Origin: Candidatus Azobacteroides sp.
GTDB lineage: Bacteria > Bacteroidota > Bacteroidia > Bacteroidales > WRGA01
DNA: 48,669 bases
Direction of reading: 5' to 3'
Assembly: GCA_021201815.1 (NCBI GenBank)
Contig: JAJQEC010000112.1
Location: forward strand, 1-48,669
Position numbers and translations under genes: made by a program. The notes under the pieces were generated by a model, which had not been told where the DNA came from, ran no database searches, and was given only the letters and a program-made list of their open reading frames with translations. This document shows positions 1 through 9,700 of this stretch, piece after piece. Position 1 is the first letter of the stretch; every line of letters begins with the position of its first letter.

Positions 1-184
1 AACACACACTCTGGCCTTCCAGCACCGACAGGCTGGAGGTAATAATAAAATCACCGTGCGTGCCCTCCAGAAGCTCCGTGCCATCTTCTGCATTAAGCGA
101 GAGCACAAGGGTCTGGGCCAAACACACTGGGGTGGAGGTGAGGAGCAGGCCCGCAAGGAATAAGAATAGATACAATTTTTTCAT
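1..184 (-). CDS. Secreted protein, N-terminal part only (cut by window edge)
   Basis: The reading frame opens with ATG at 184-182 and runs off the left edge, so only about 61 residues are visible. It begins MKKLYLFLFLAGLL and continues to a likely signal-peptidase I site after CLAQ, so the product is exported. The mature part (TLVLSLNAEDG...) resembles the opening of a beta-sandwich domain but is too short to name. It lies 50 bases downstream of the first giant T9SS protein on the same strand, so the two may be co-transcribed. The DNA is GC-rich (35 of 60 bases in 61-120), like the 3' part of the neighbouring gene and unlike most of the window. Function unknown. Confidence 0.75.
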   Translation of the reverse strand, partial: MKKLYLFLFLAGLLLTSTPVCLAQTLVLSLNAEDGTELLEGTHGDFIITSSLSVLEGQSVC

Positions 185-234
185 CTTCTTTTTTGTTTAT
201 GGTTTATAATTCTCTTTTTCATACATTGGATGCC

Positions 235-3200
235 TTACTGCACAACCTTTATGGTCTGCATGCCGCTACCTGTCTTTATACGCACCAGGTAAAACCCTTT
301 GTGCGGGAAACTTTCCTGGTAACGGTACGCCTCCAGCTTCCCTGTGTTACTGATAAATCTTCCCTGCAGGTCATAGATGTCAACCTCCTCAATGGCCTCC
401 TTATCCGAGTACACTTCCAGAAAGCCATTACTTACCCAGGCACGCAGGCTGTTTGCTTTCTCCTGGTCCAGCGTTATACCACTCCCCCGGCGCACGAACG
501 AAAGGGCAAAGCGGTTCTCAAAGACCCCGTCCCCTTCCTTCTCAAACTCATGGATGGAGCCCTGGCGGAGGTTATACCTGAGCGGATGGCTCCCGGAAAG
601 GTCATCCAGGTAAATATCATAGCCCGGGGCAAAAGAGGAAAGGCCGCTGAAGTTCAACCGGTATTTCCCCGGGACAGAGGTGCGGATACCGATGGGGATT
701 ACCACCCCATCCAGCCCCCCCAGCCGAAGGATCTCCATGTAACGCCCATCCTGGGGGCTGCGCGTGTAAATACATACCGGGGTGTCAATCTCCTTGAGGA
801 ACGTCTTGGCGATATCCCCTTCCTCCCCTGCTCCATACCCTTCGCTGTAGAGGATAAGCGACTTGTCCTTCTGTGAACCACGCGAGACCTCCAGGGTCAG
901 CACCTGCGGCTTTATTCCTTCTGCCCCCGCACTGCGCAGCTTACTGCCCGCATTGTTGACTACCTGCGTGGCATGCGCCTGCAGCGTGCCGGTGGCAAAA
1001 GGCACACGGGATTCTACCAGCACCGACTGCATCGGCGGGATATAACGCGACAGCGCAGGGGTGCCCGTACCGGTACCGGTCTCAGCACCGGTGATCGTGT
1101 AGGTCTCAAACGTACCGTTTTCGGTCAGCACCTTGTAGTAACCTTTTATATAGGCGCTGTTGGCCTCGTAAAAGCGGTGGAAGTCCCAGTGGCCCATAAA
1201 GGGGTTGCCGATGATCAGCTGGCCGCTGGATTTCGTGCAGAGCGCATCCAGCGGGATACGGCCCGAGGCATCCTGCACTCCCTCATACACAAAGCGCTCC
1301 TCCACCCCGTTACGTGAGAGTGGCACCGTGGCATGGATATGCCCTGCACGGGCATAAATGTGGTAGTACTCCTCGCTCTTGGGGAAGGTAAAGGTATGGC
1401 TGGTTATCACATCCATCGCCTGGCGGTTGTCCAGCCAGAAGGAGACGCCCCTGCCCGGGCCCATCTGGTAATGCGGGTTATGGAAGACCCCGCTCCAGCC
1501 CCACTCATCCGTGCTGGTTTCACCCGTCTGTGGGTTGGCCGTGCGGTAAAGGCGCGTGTACACCTCCACATTGTCCAGGTGCGGATTGGCATCCACCTCG
1601 TAGAAGTCTCCGGTATAAAGGCTCCTTAAGGGCGCACTGAGCATGTACCAGCGGTTGGCATTCATCGTGAGCTCCACACGGGCTCCCTCATAGTCCAGCA
1701 GGTCGGTGCGGCCCACCTCACCGCCGTGCGAAAAGGTGATGTACCCGCACTGGGCCACGGGATACTCCCCGTAGGAGGTACCGCTGCCGGCAGCATCCCC
1801 CAGGTCAGGGTAGCGCACCAGCCCGTCCGGTATTAGCACGTTGGTGCATTTGCGCGGGATGTTGCGCTGTGCATATGGGTCCGTGCCGCTTACAGAGGGG
1901 TTGCGCCAGTTGGCAAAATTATGCCAGTCACTGTCTTCCACCCCCGTCCAGATGAGGCTGTCGGGCGTCAGGTAAATGTGTACTGTGTCGCGGATGGCAT
2001 TCAGTTTGGCACCGGTGGTCTTGCTGTAGGTGTCCACAAAGTAGCGCTGCACGATGGTCGCATCCTTGGTGACGGTATAGCAGTCCCCTTCGGCAAGCAG
2101 GCTGCCGCCCGTGGCCGCATCGTACCATTTGTAGCTGTACACCCCGTCCGGGGAGAGGCACACCTCTTCGCTGTCCCCCTGGCACATGATCCGCTCCCCG
2201 TAGGTGAAGGAGAGGTTGGCACTGCGGTTGTTCCAGTAAGCACACTCCTCCATACCTTCTGTATGAGGAAACAACGGGAAGGATGGCTCATCACTTTCGG
2301 AATTAAGGTACAACAGCCAATGATCATAAGCGGCAGGAAAAGGAAGGGAGGAATATCCGGCGATCTCATAGGAAATATCCAGGGTAGTCCCTTTTATAAC
2401 CGTTTCATTTACCAGTGTTGAATTCAGGTGTGTATATATTTCTAACGCCGAGTCGTATACATACAGGCTAACATACAAAGGCGGCGTAAAATCCTGATCC
2501 CCGATATTACCGATCCTGCACTCTACTTTAACCTTATCATTGGCGTCATCGATCACCAGCACGGGTCTTTTATACGGGTCAAACTGCAGGTCGGCAGCTT
2601 CATAAAGCATTTCTCCCTCATCATTTAACCGGGTAGCCTGCTGCAGGTAATTATTAAACGGACGTGTTTCTCCGTTTTCACTTATGAAAGTTGTAGCCGG
2701 ATTCAGTGGATAGCGTGGAATGGTCAGGTCTTCATTCACATACACCGGATTATAATCCGGTCTGTTCCAGACAGTACGTGCCGGTGCCCATGGTGCACCA
2801 TCCGAAGCATAAATACGTAGTGAGCCAAGTGCTCCGTCGGTATCATTTGACGGGACAATAATTTCAGCGGCTCCGTCGCCATTTACATCGGCAACAATCG
2901 GATATTCATCTACGGTACTAGAGGCTGAATTATCATATTCTGCCAGCGTATTCCCCGTCGCTCCGTCAATAATACGCAATGTTTGTTCATCCCGGTACAC
3001 CAACTGGGCTTCTCCACTTTGAGTAAAATCGAACAATGACATAGTTGTAGAAGCGGAAGAATCCGTAGTTACCTTTTCCCACATCTTTGTGATGTGCCGG
3101 GTTTGAGGATCATACTTATATGCCATCATGATATAGGCGCCTGTCAATGCTATTTCCGGATATCCATCCTTATCCACATCTCCTAAAAAAGGAATAGAAG

Positions 3201-4581
3201 GCCCGGCCAGATTACTCGGATTCGTACTCCCCCTTACAGGAATATCATCGATGATATTATCATTCATAATTTCTCCTGTTCTCGGATTATAAATATAGAC
3301 CGAACCCTGACTTACAAGAGAAGGGTCTGTCAGAAACATTTTATGTGTCACCACCACATCCAGTTGTCCGTCCAGGTCCATATCCGCCACGGCAATAGCC
3401 CCGTCACCCACATCCGTCCGTCCGGTAGCATTGGCTTTCACCATAAAATCAAAGGAATTCCCCTCCGTACCGGAATGGTTGGTGATAGTTACTTTATAGA
3501 CACAATCCCCGCCAATCACTTCCGGCAGACCATCCCCGTCAATATCCGCTATAGTCATGCACGCAGCCATCCACCGGACTTCTTCCTTATAAACAGGAAC
3601 ATGACCAATGCGTCCGAAAGAATAATAATCATTTCCCAAATATCCTCCATCGGCTAATAATGTCCCGTCAACGGCATTGAATACTTTATCATATACTACC
3701 ACCTGCGTATTCCCATCTCCGGCAAAGTCTGCAATAATGGGAATTCCTCCCGGATATTCCGGATTCTCGGAATAAGGAACCCGCCAGGCTTCTTCGTACG
3801 CTTCCGTAGATTCATTATAAGAGTATTTAACCAGCAATTGTTTTTCAGAAATAGTACTTCTGGTGTCTGTAGTTACAAATACCGAAGCATATTTTCCCTT
3901 GTCAACGTTGGCCATCATAAACTGGGAAGCATAAGAAACAGGAACAGTGATAATAGAATCTTTCAAATAGATTTTATTATCTTCTTTCCTTACTGAAAAA
4001 ATATAGATCTTATTTGTCGGACCATAATCCTCAGGTACAGTCGCATCCTTTATCAGAATTTCTATTTCCCCGTCTCCATCTATATCTCCGCACAACGGGA
4101 CACAATAATTGGATACAAGTGCCTCTGAACGGGTAAGCTCTTTGATCTTCCACTCTATAGAAGGAATCGGTACATGACAGACATCCAACTGTACATTATC
4201 CGGCATATCGCTCAGGTTGATATACACTTTTGCCCGGCTGCTTTGTCCTTCGCAGGTAATCTCATACTCCAGCGAATCCCGACCGGCAAAGGAAGAAGAA
4301 GCCGGCATATAGAAAATATAATTTGATTCCACATAGCACAGCAGGGCATGATGGGGAGGAGTGACCACTTCCATTTCCAATGTTTCATAGGGCAAACAAT
4401 CTCCCGGATCATCGTTTTTGAGCACATCCCAGAACGCATAATCTGCCGTAGGGGAAATAAAGACATTATCCGGATTGGCTTTTGGCTGGGAAAGCAGGAA
4501 TCCGGAAGGAAACACACTAAAAACCAATAATAACACCCATGGACTGAAAAACTTCTTTTTCAGAAAACAATAACTTTTCAT
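235..4581 (-). CDS. Giant T9SS-exported VCBS/FG-GAP repeat surface protein (paralogue 1)
   Basis: The frame is open up to 4719, but the ATG at 4581 is preferred because a signal peptide starts there (MKSYCFLKKKFF..., cleavage near FLLSQ), giving 1448 residues. After a cadherin/Ig-like N-terminal domain (about 35-130), at least five calcium-loop motifs of the DxDxDG type (such as DIDGDGE near 166, DIDGDGL near 346, DVNGDGA near 564) and a more degenerate one mark a VCBS/FG-GAP beta-propeller. Beta-rich domains follow, and the C-terminus (EEVDIYDLQGRFIS ... GFYLVRIKTGSGMQTIKVV) is a type A T9SS sorting domain. The protein should therefore cross the outer membrane by T9SS and be surface-attached or released. 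It is paralogous to the gene at 6710-10945. Oddity: the 3' part (235 to about 2225) is about 60-65% GC in sampled lines, while the 5' part is 33-47%. The ligand is unknown. Confidence 0.9.
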   Translation of the reverse strand: MKSYCFLKKKFFSPWVLLLVFSVFPSGFLLSQPKANPDNVFISPTADYAFWDVLKNDDPGDCLPYETLEMEVVTPPHHALLCYVESNYIFYMPASSSFAGRDSLEYEITCEGQSSRAKVYINLSDMPDNVQLDVCHVPIPSIEWKIKELTRSEALVSNYCVPLCGDIDGDGEIEILIKDATVPEDYGPTNKIYIFSVRKEDNKIYLKDSIITVPVSYASQFMMANVDKGKYASVFVTTDTRSTISEKQLLVKYSYNESTEAYEEAWRVPYSENPEYPGGIPIIADFAGDGNTQVVVYDKVFNAVDGTLLADGGYLGNDYYSFGRIGHVPVYKEEVRWMAACMTIADIDGDGLPEVIGGDCVYKVTITNHSGTEGNSFDFMVKANATGRTDVGDGAIAVADMDLDGQLDVVVTHKMFLTDPSLVSQGSVYIYNPRTGEIMNDNIIDDIPVRGSTNPSNLAGPSIPFLGDVDKDGYPEIALTGAYIMMAYKYDPQTRHITKMWEKVTTDSSASTTMSLFDFTQSGEAQLVYRDEQTLRIIDGATGNTLAEYDNSASSTVDEYPIVADVNGDGAAEIIVPSNDTDGALGSLRIYASDGAPWAPARTVWNRPDYNPVYVNEDLTIPRYPLNPATTFISENGETRPFNNYLQQATRLNDEGEMLYEAADLQFDPYKRPVLVIDDANDKVKVECRIGNIGDQDFTPPLYVSLYVYDSALEIYTHLNSTLVNETVIKGTTLDISYEIAGYSSLPFPAAYDHWLLYLNSESDEPSFPLFPHTEGMEECAYWNNRSANLSFTYGERIMCQGDSEEVCLSPDGVYSYKWYDAATGGSLLAEGDCYTVTKDATIVQRYFVDTYSKTTGAKLNAIRDTVHIYLTPDSLIWTGVEDSDWHNFANWRNPSVSGTDPYAQRNIPRKCTNVLIPDGLVRYPDLGDAAGSGTSYGEYPVAQCGYITFSHGGEVGRTDLLDYEGARVELTMNANRWYMLSAPLRSLYTGDFYEVDANPHLDNVEVYTRLYRTANPQTGETSTDEWGWSGVFHNPHYQMGPGRGVSFWLDNRQAMDVITSHTFTFPKSEEYYHIYARAGHIHATVPLSRNGVEERFVYEGVQDASGRIPLDALCTKSSGQLIIGNPFMGHWDFHRFYEANSAYIKGYYKVLTENGTFETYTITGAETGTGTGTPALSRYIPPMQSVLVESRVPFATGTLQAHATQVVNNAGSKLRSAGAEGIKPQVLTLEVSRGSQKDKSLILYSEGYGAGEEGDIAKTFLKEIDTPVCIYTRSPQDGRYMEILRLGGLDGVVIPIGIRTSVPGKYRLNFSGLSSFAPGYDIYLDDLSGSHPLRYNLRQGSIHEFEKEGDGVFENRFALSFVRRGSGITLDQEKANSLRAWVSNGFLEVYSDKEAIEEVDIYDLQGRFISNTGKLEAYRYQESFPHKGFYLVRIKTGSGMQTIKVVQ

Positions 4582-4652
4582 TTTATGATCTTTTATGGAT
4601 AATACATCAATGAGGCAAATAAGAAGAAGGGGAAAGAATTCCCATATATAAG

Positions 4653-4729
4653 AAAAGCGGACGTACGGAAAAAAGCTGTTTTTTCCTGGTAAGGAAGAAA
4701 AAACAGGAAGCTTTTCCATACACCGCTTT
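4653..4729 (-). promoter_or_regulatory. Leader hairpin upstream of paralogue 1
   Basis: On the minus strand, AAAGCGG at the 5' end pairs with CCGCTTT 77 bases later. The interior folds into a long interrupted hairpin capped by TTCCT-TACC-AGGAA. A T-rich stretch follows the 3' arm, so it could act as an attenuator or as a stabilising RNA structure. The same fold with different bases in the stem occurs at 11002-11078 ahead of paralogue 2. It ends about 70 bases before the start codon. Confidence 0.5.
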
Positions 4730-4865
4730 ACAGTTTTACAAACAGCAGCACAGCATTTTTTAAAAAAGAAGGACCGGGTTAAAGAATAACAATAAAAAAA
4801 ATAAGAAAGGAAATATTGCGTAATTAAAGAAGATTTGTTATTACGCGCATGGGATAGTAAATTAC

Positions 4866-4973
4866 TTAGTGAGTGGTAGTCTCTCTCTCTCTCTCTAACA
4901 TAATCCGGCTAACCGCCAAATTATCAGCAAAAAAAGAATAAGAAAAAGCATTATTTTTAAAAGAAAAAGACAT
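4866..4973 (-). CDS. Possible upstream small ORF in leader 1 (35 aa)
   Basis: A 35-codon frame starts at ATG 4973-4971, about 55 bases after the predicted transcription start, and reads MSFSF ... ADNLAVSRIMLERERE ... H before TAA. The GA microsatellite encodes the Glu-Arg repeat. The equivalent frame in leader 2 (11207-11320) starts and stops at the same aligned positions although its repeat is longer. Many central substitutions change the amino acid, so selection on the peptide is doubtful. It may be a leader peptide or only a by-product of the duplication. Confidence 0.25.
   Translation of the reverse strand: MSFSFKNNAFSYSFFADNLAVSRIMLERERETTTH
4880..4896. repeat. CT/GA dinucleotide microsatellite, 8 units
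   Basis: Eight uninterrupted CT units preceded by one T lie in the predicted 5' leader of paralogue 1 and read as GA repeats in the transcript. The counterpart before paralogue 2 has 12 units. Such tracts are prone to slipped-strand length change. Confidence 0.9.
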
Positions 4974-5036
4974 AAATAACTTGATATTTTTTACAATAAG
5001 AGAACTATGTACACTCTGAATGTTAAAAGACGGGCG

Positions 5037-5066
5037 CAAATTTAAATAAATATCCATAACATCCAA
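5037..5066 (-). promoter_or_regulatory. Promoter of paralogue 1
   Basis: On the minus strand a TTGG box (5066-5063) is followed after 18 bases by TAAATTTG (5044-5037), matching the Bacteroidota -33/-7 pattern. The element is conserved in the second leader at 11386-11415. Just upstream, TTGCATAAAACGCAA (imperfect palindrome; perfect in copy 2) could bind a regulator. The predicted start near 5029 gives a leader of about 450 bases. Confidence 0.6.
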
Positions 5067-5163
5067 TAATTTATTATTGCGTTTTATGCAACAGAAGCGA
5101 TAAAGAGGAGGACCTTTTTCTTTATCGCTTCCATTAAAATAAGAATAAAACCGGATTACATTG

Positions 5164-5577
5164 TTATATATAATACAATGTGTTTTTCTTTTCTTTTTCT
5201 TTTTTTCGATAACTATATACAATTATAAATAATAAAGCACATCCCAAACACAGAGCCCAGTCCTTTTCTCCCAAAGGCATTTTCTGTGGATTTCCGCCTC
5301 CCGGAGGTGCAGCCGCACCTTCTGCATCTTCATCCGCAGTGATGCCTTCTACAGAAGAAAAATCTTTTCCCCCGGATAGGTTTTCGAAGATATCCGAACG
5401 AACTTCTTTTCCTACAGGCGTTGAGGAATTAAATAAAGAAGCACTCTTTTCTTCTTTTCCTGACCAAAGACCTTTGTCCGTAGTAGTAGGGAAGCAAAAT
5501 GCAAAACACGGGAGAAAACAAATAAACAAAATGCAAATAATTCCTGCAGCTATCTTTTGTTTCTTTTTTATATCCAT
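5164..5577 (-). CDS. Small exported, membrane-anchored protein
   Basis: This 137-residue protein starts MDIKKKQKIAAG with a hydrophobic export signal (about 8-28). It has a polar, low-complexity middle with AAAPPGGG (about 90-97) and ends in one hydrophobic segment (about 108-122) followed by a strongly basic tail, YRKKEKEKK. Short proteins ending in Pro-Gly, one membrane helix and Arg/Lys are common beside T9SS surface-protein genes in Bacteroidales; no enzymatic role is known to me. It lies between the 308-residue T9SS protein (76 bases upstream) and the promoter of giant paralogue 1. Function unknown; possibly an accessory of the surface locus. Confidence 0.7.
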   Translation of the reverse strand: MDIKKKQKIAAGIICILFICFLPCFAFCFPTTTDKGLWSGKEEKSASLFNSSTPVGKEVRSDIFENLSGGKDFSSVEGITADEDAEGAAAPPGGGNPQKMPLGEKDWALCLGCALLFIIVYSYRKKEKEKKNTLYYI

Positions 5578-5653
5578 TTATCTTTTTTCTTTTTCAGGTA
5601 AGTAAAATAATTCTATGGCCACTCCTTTTCTAGCGTGTAAACTTAATGACCTT

Positions 5654-6580
5654 CTACTGACCATCCCTGCTTAAAGCTTTAACCAGATAAACTCCCGAAG
5701 AAAAGGTATCCAAAGAAAGGCTTCTTACATTAGCCGAACGGCTCAATAATACTCCCGATAGATTATATACCGAAACCTGAGATACTTCCCGGTCAAAATA
5801 CAATACCTCGTCTCTGATATAACTTTCGAGGGCAGGTTCCTGTGCAGCAACCAACGAAGAAGGAATACCCTGATCCGTCCAGATATAAATTCCCAACAAA
5901 TAGAAAGGCTGTACCGGATTAATAAAAGTTCCTCCGGCTGAAGAAGGAAAATCGGTGCGGGCAGCAATGCGAATGGTTTGCTTATCTGCCGGAACCGGTA
6001 TTTTTTCTATTCCAGAGGCAGTAAGGCGACATACGACACAGGCATTTGCCGTACCCCTGTCGATATGCAACGGTGAATCGGGAATCTCCAGAATTCCCGG
6101 AATAATTTCATAAGATAAGATTTCAAAATCCGCCTCTGTCAGGTCCAATCCTTTTCCGGAACTCAAACCATACGTCATCCCTGCAACATTCGTCAGATTA
6201 TAGGCTTTGAAAGCAATATGGGTAATCGTAGTCCCTTCTTCTGGTTCTATCTGTAAATACGGATAATAAGAAGATTGATAGCCGGTCTGGTCATTAGAAA
6301 AAAGGGCTGCCCGGTAAGTACTGGTTCCACTGCCATTTTCATTGTAACACTGGATATTCAGCCCTTCTGTCCAGGCCAGAGAACGTGCCCCGGTAATTCC
6401 TGTATAATCAGGAGCCAGCAATCTGACCTGGTTTCCGGCTCCTTTGTCATGTAACCCTATGGAAGCGGCATTCAAATCTTCTATCTTAATGCGTGCATCC
6501 GAAGTAATATCCTGTGTAAACAGGTTTCCTGAGAAACAAAGTAGGGAGAATACAAGTAAATACGTTTTTGTTCTGTTCAT
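5654..6580 (-). CDS. T9SS-exported protein, function unknown
   Basis: A 308-residue secreted protein with a signal peptide (MNRTKTYLLVFSLLCFSGNLFTQ) and a C-terminal T9SS-type sorting domain (QVSVYNLSGVLLSRS ... FSSGVYLVKA). The middle, about 190 residues, is beta-rich and includes FKAYNLTNVAGMTYG and a Cys-Val-Val-Cys pair near 182-185; I do not recognise the fold. It follows paralogue 2 by 129 bases and precedes the small anchored protein on the same strand. No promoter was found in the 129-base gap, so read-through from upstream is possible. Confidence 0.8.
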   Translation of the reverse strand: MNRTKTYLLVFSLLCFSGNLFTQDITSDARIKIEDLNAASIGLHDKGAGNQVRLLAPDYTGITGARSLAWTEGLNIQCYNENGSGTSTYRAALFSNDQTGYQSSYYPYLQIEPEEGTTITHIAFKAYNLTNVAGMTYGLSSGKGLDLTEADFEILSYEIIPGILEIPDSPLHIDRGTANACVVCRLTASGIEKIPVPADKQTIRIAARTDFPSSAGGTFINPVQPFYLLGIYIWTDQGIPSSLVAAQEPALESYIRDEVLYFDREVSQVSVYNLSGVLLSRSANVRSLSLDTFSSGVYLVKALSRDGQ

Positions 6581-6709
6581 AATATATCTAATTATTGGTT
6601 TTTAAAATAAATACAGCTACGGCACACCGGCCTCTTTTATAATTTTTAATTATGTATTTCCATAATGTATGGAATAAGAAAGAAAAGCTGTTTCCATTGC
6701 TATTCTTCA

Positions 6710-9700
6710 TCAATTATAAAACTTCATTGTCCGGGTAGCTGTATCACTGGAAGCCTTAACAAGGAAAATTCCTTTCACCGGAATATAGATTTCACTCACC
6801 AAGCTATTTATATCTTTTTGCCGCATGAGATTTCTTCCCTGAAGATCATATACCACGACATCTTTCAACGAACTTCCATCTACACTTATCACCTTTACTC
6901 CTTCTTTTGTCTTAATTATATCAATACCCTGATTGGCAGGCTTCAACTCTTCGGGAATAGAAGTAGGAGAATTTATAAATGAAACATAAAACCGGTTATG
7001 GACAAACATATCTTCTTCTGTCTTTTCGAAACGATAATAAGGGAATACACGCAGGTCTGTCTGTACAGGGATTTCACCACCCAAATCAGTCAGGTAAATG
7101 TCGTATCCGGAAGCAAATTCCCGCAGTCCTTCAAAACGAAACTTCATCTTACCAGTGGAAGCAGTACGCAATCCCAACCATACCGGTTCACTTAAATCCG
7201 ATAAATGGCAGATATCCAGTAAGGTTTCGTCTGTAATAAAATAGACGGATGCCGGTTCGGTGATTGCATCCACAAAAGCCTGTGGCACATTGCGATACTC
7301 CTCTCCTACTTCTCCCTGCGGATGATAGAAAAGGGTACTGCGGTTAGCCTGATGCTCCCTTTCCAGTTTTACAGACAAGGATTCCGGTGAAACCATAGTT
7401 CCGTTACGCAGCTTATTACCCGGGGAAGAAGCTGTCATCAAAGGAGTAGCATATAAGTTTCCGAAAACTGAAACAGATGTTACAAATACCGATTGCATCG
7501 GCGCAATGTATTGGTCTGGCCCTCCTATAGTGCCGGGCAACCCTTTATGATAACTCTCAATCACCCCATCGGAATTCATTACTTGATAATACGGTTCTAT
7601 GAAAGAAGAATTATAATCATGCAATTCATCGAAATCCAGTTGAGCCAGAAAAGGATTTCCCAGAATAACCGTTTCTCCGGATAGAGAAGCATTCGCAGTC
7701 AAAGTCACAACACCGGCAGAAAGAGTGGATTCATAAATAAAACGGTGATGGTTTGTTCTATCGAAAGGATGATAAATAACCGGGTTCCCTTCGTTATCAT
7801 GGACGTAATACGCTTCGTCATATTTAGGGAAAGAAAAGGTAAACGGTGTATGAATATCAGGATCATCCTGTTTATCATCTACCCAGACAGAGAACCCCAG
7901 GCCTGCACCCAATAGGTAATTCGGTTTATTAAAAGCACCTGTCCAGTCACCGGAAACATAGAATTTTGTCTGCGGATTACTCCGAGAGAACAGTCGGGTA
8001 TAAACAAATACCTCATCTTCTACCGGGTTAGGATCTGCCACATAGTAATCTCCGGGATATAAATCCCGCAAAGGAGCAGAAACCATATACCAGCGGTTAC
8101 TTTCCAGCGTCAGTTCTGCATAAGCACGTTGATAAGTAAGCAAATCCTGCCGTACCAGTTCGCCCCCATGAGCAAAAGTGATGTTGCTGCAGGCAGCCTT
8201 ATCATAGGTCTTATAAGCGGTTTTTCCGGTTGTCAGGTCAGGGTAATTATCAATATGCTCCGGAAGAAGCACGTTGGTACAGGCACGCGGGATATTTGCC
8301 CCATCGTACAGGTGCAACGGAACCGGATTTTTCCAGTTGGCTGCGTCGTGCCAGTTACTATTGCTGCCGGCACCTGTCCATACCAGCGAATCCGGAGCCA
8401 GGTAAAGGCTCACCGGCTCACGCACGGAAGATAAGCGGTTTGATTTAGTAGCCAGATCATAAATCTCCAGGTAATAATATTGCACGGGATCGGCGTTTTT
8501 ATAAAGGTCGCAGTAATCCCCTTCTCCCAGTTTTGTTCCCCCCGTAAGCTCATCATACCAGATATACCAGTAGGTATTTTCCGGATAGGCATATACCCGT
8601 TCTGTTTCCCCTTCACACATCACGTGTTCTCCGCCGGCAAGAGCAAGGTTATTATCAATATTATCCGAATAACGGCATTCTTCCATATCTATCGGATAAA
8701 TGTTATCTTCCCAGTTCAGTCGGATTTCCCAGCGGTCATACTGCGGAGGCTCCACCAAGGAAAAGTTATTAATCGTATAAGTAATCACCGTAGGATTGGG
8801 ATCCGTAGAAAGAGGAAGAATATTCACCGTTTCATTATGTACAAAGATTTTATATTCCTGAGCAGGGTTTACACTAGTATCATATACATAGGTAGAAATA
8901 CGCAGGTTGCCGGTATAGGAAGCATCTCCGTCATTGTTGATATGGATGGTAATTTTGAGATTATCGGAAGTATCCATCTCCAGAATACTCTGGCGGCTAC
9001 TGTCGAAATACAGGTTCGGACCATCGTGAAGAGGTGTTCCTTCCTGATTCAGTTTGGTAGACTGCTGCAGAAAATTGTTATACGGATGATTTACATTTCC
9101 GGTCTGCGCTTCGTAAAAAGCGGTAGCAGGATTTACAGGGAAACGCACCAGCGACATGTCATCCCGGATATAAACAGGATTAAACCCGTGCTGATTCCAA
9201 ACCTGCCGGCAATTAGCCCATTGATTGGGAGTGATACTGCCATAATGCATCAGATAGGTAGTAGAGGACCTATTTTCATATTGATTAGCTCCGGATACCA
9301 GAATGTCCGCATGTCCGTCGCCATCCAGGTCTACGATTACCGGATATTCTGCATGCGTACCTGAATGACAGTCAATTTCTACAATATTATTTCCATCTTT
9401 ATCAATAATTCTCAAGTGCGTTTCATCCCGATAGATAAGTTCCGCTTCCCCGTTCTGGTCAAAATCAAACATAGACATGGTCGTACAGCCGGAGGAATCG
9501 GTCGTCGGCTTTTGCCAAAGCTGGGAAAAAGTATCAGTTGAACGGTCATATGTATAGGCTACCATTCCATTGACGTAAGTGAAAGCAATATCCGGTACTC
9601 CGTTTCCGGTAATATCTCCTATAAAAGCACGGGAAACAGTGGAAGACGCAGATGAACCAGATGTTTGTAAACTTCCGATCATATTGGGAGTAGCACCATC

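Larger units (their letters stand above)
4653..5092 (-). repeat. Duplicated leader, copy 1
   Basis: About 440 bases of non-coding DNA match 11002-11443 in the same order: promoter, small ORF, GA/CT tract, GCGTAAT/ATTACGC stem (4818-4824 with 4840-4846) and hairpin. Similarity is clearest around the promoter and the CT tract. It probably arose with duplication of the giant gene. Confidence 0.75.

Noticed and set aside
193..2421. Several long plus-strand open frames across the first giant gene
   Set aside because: They lie opposite a clear secreted-protein gene in GC-rich DNA, lack domains or signals, and overlap one another.
8480..9364. A 294-codon plus-strand frame opposite paralogue 2
   Set aside because: It is antisense to a well-supported gene, basic and repeat-free, with no recognisable motif.
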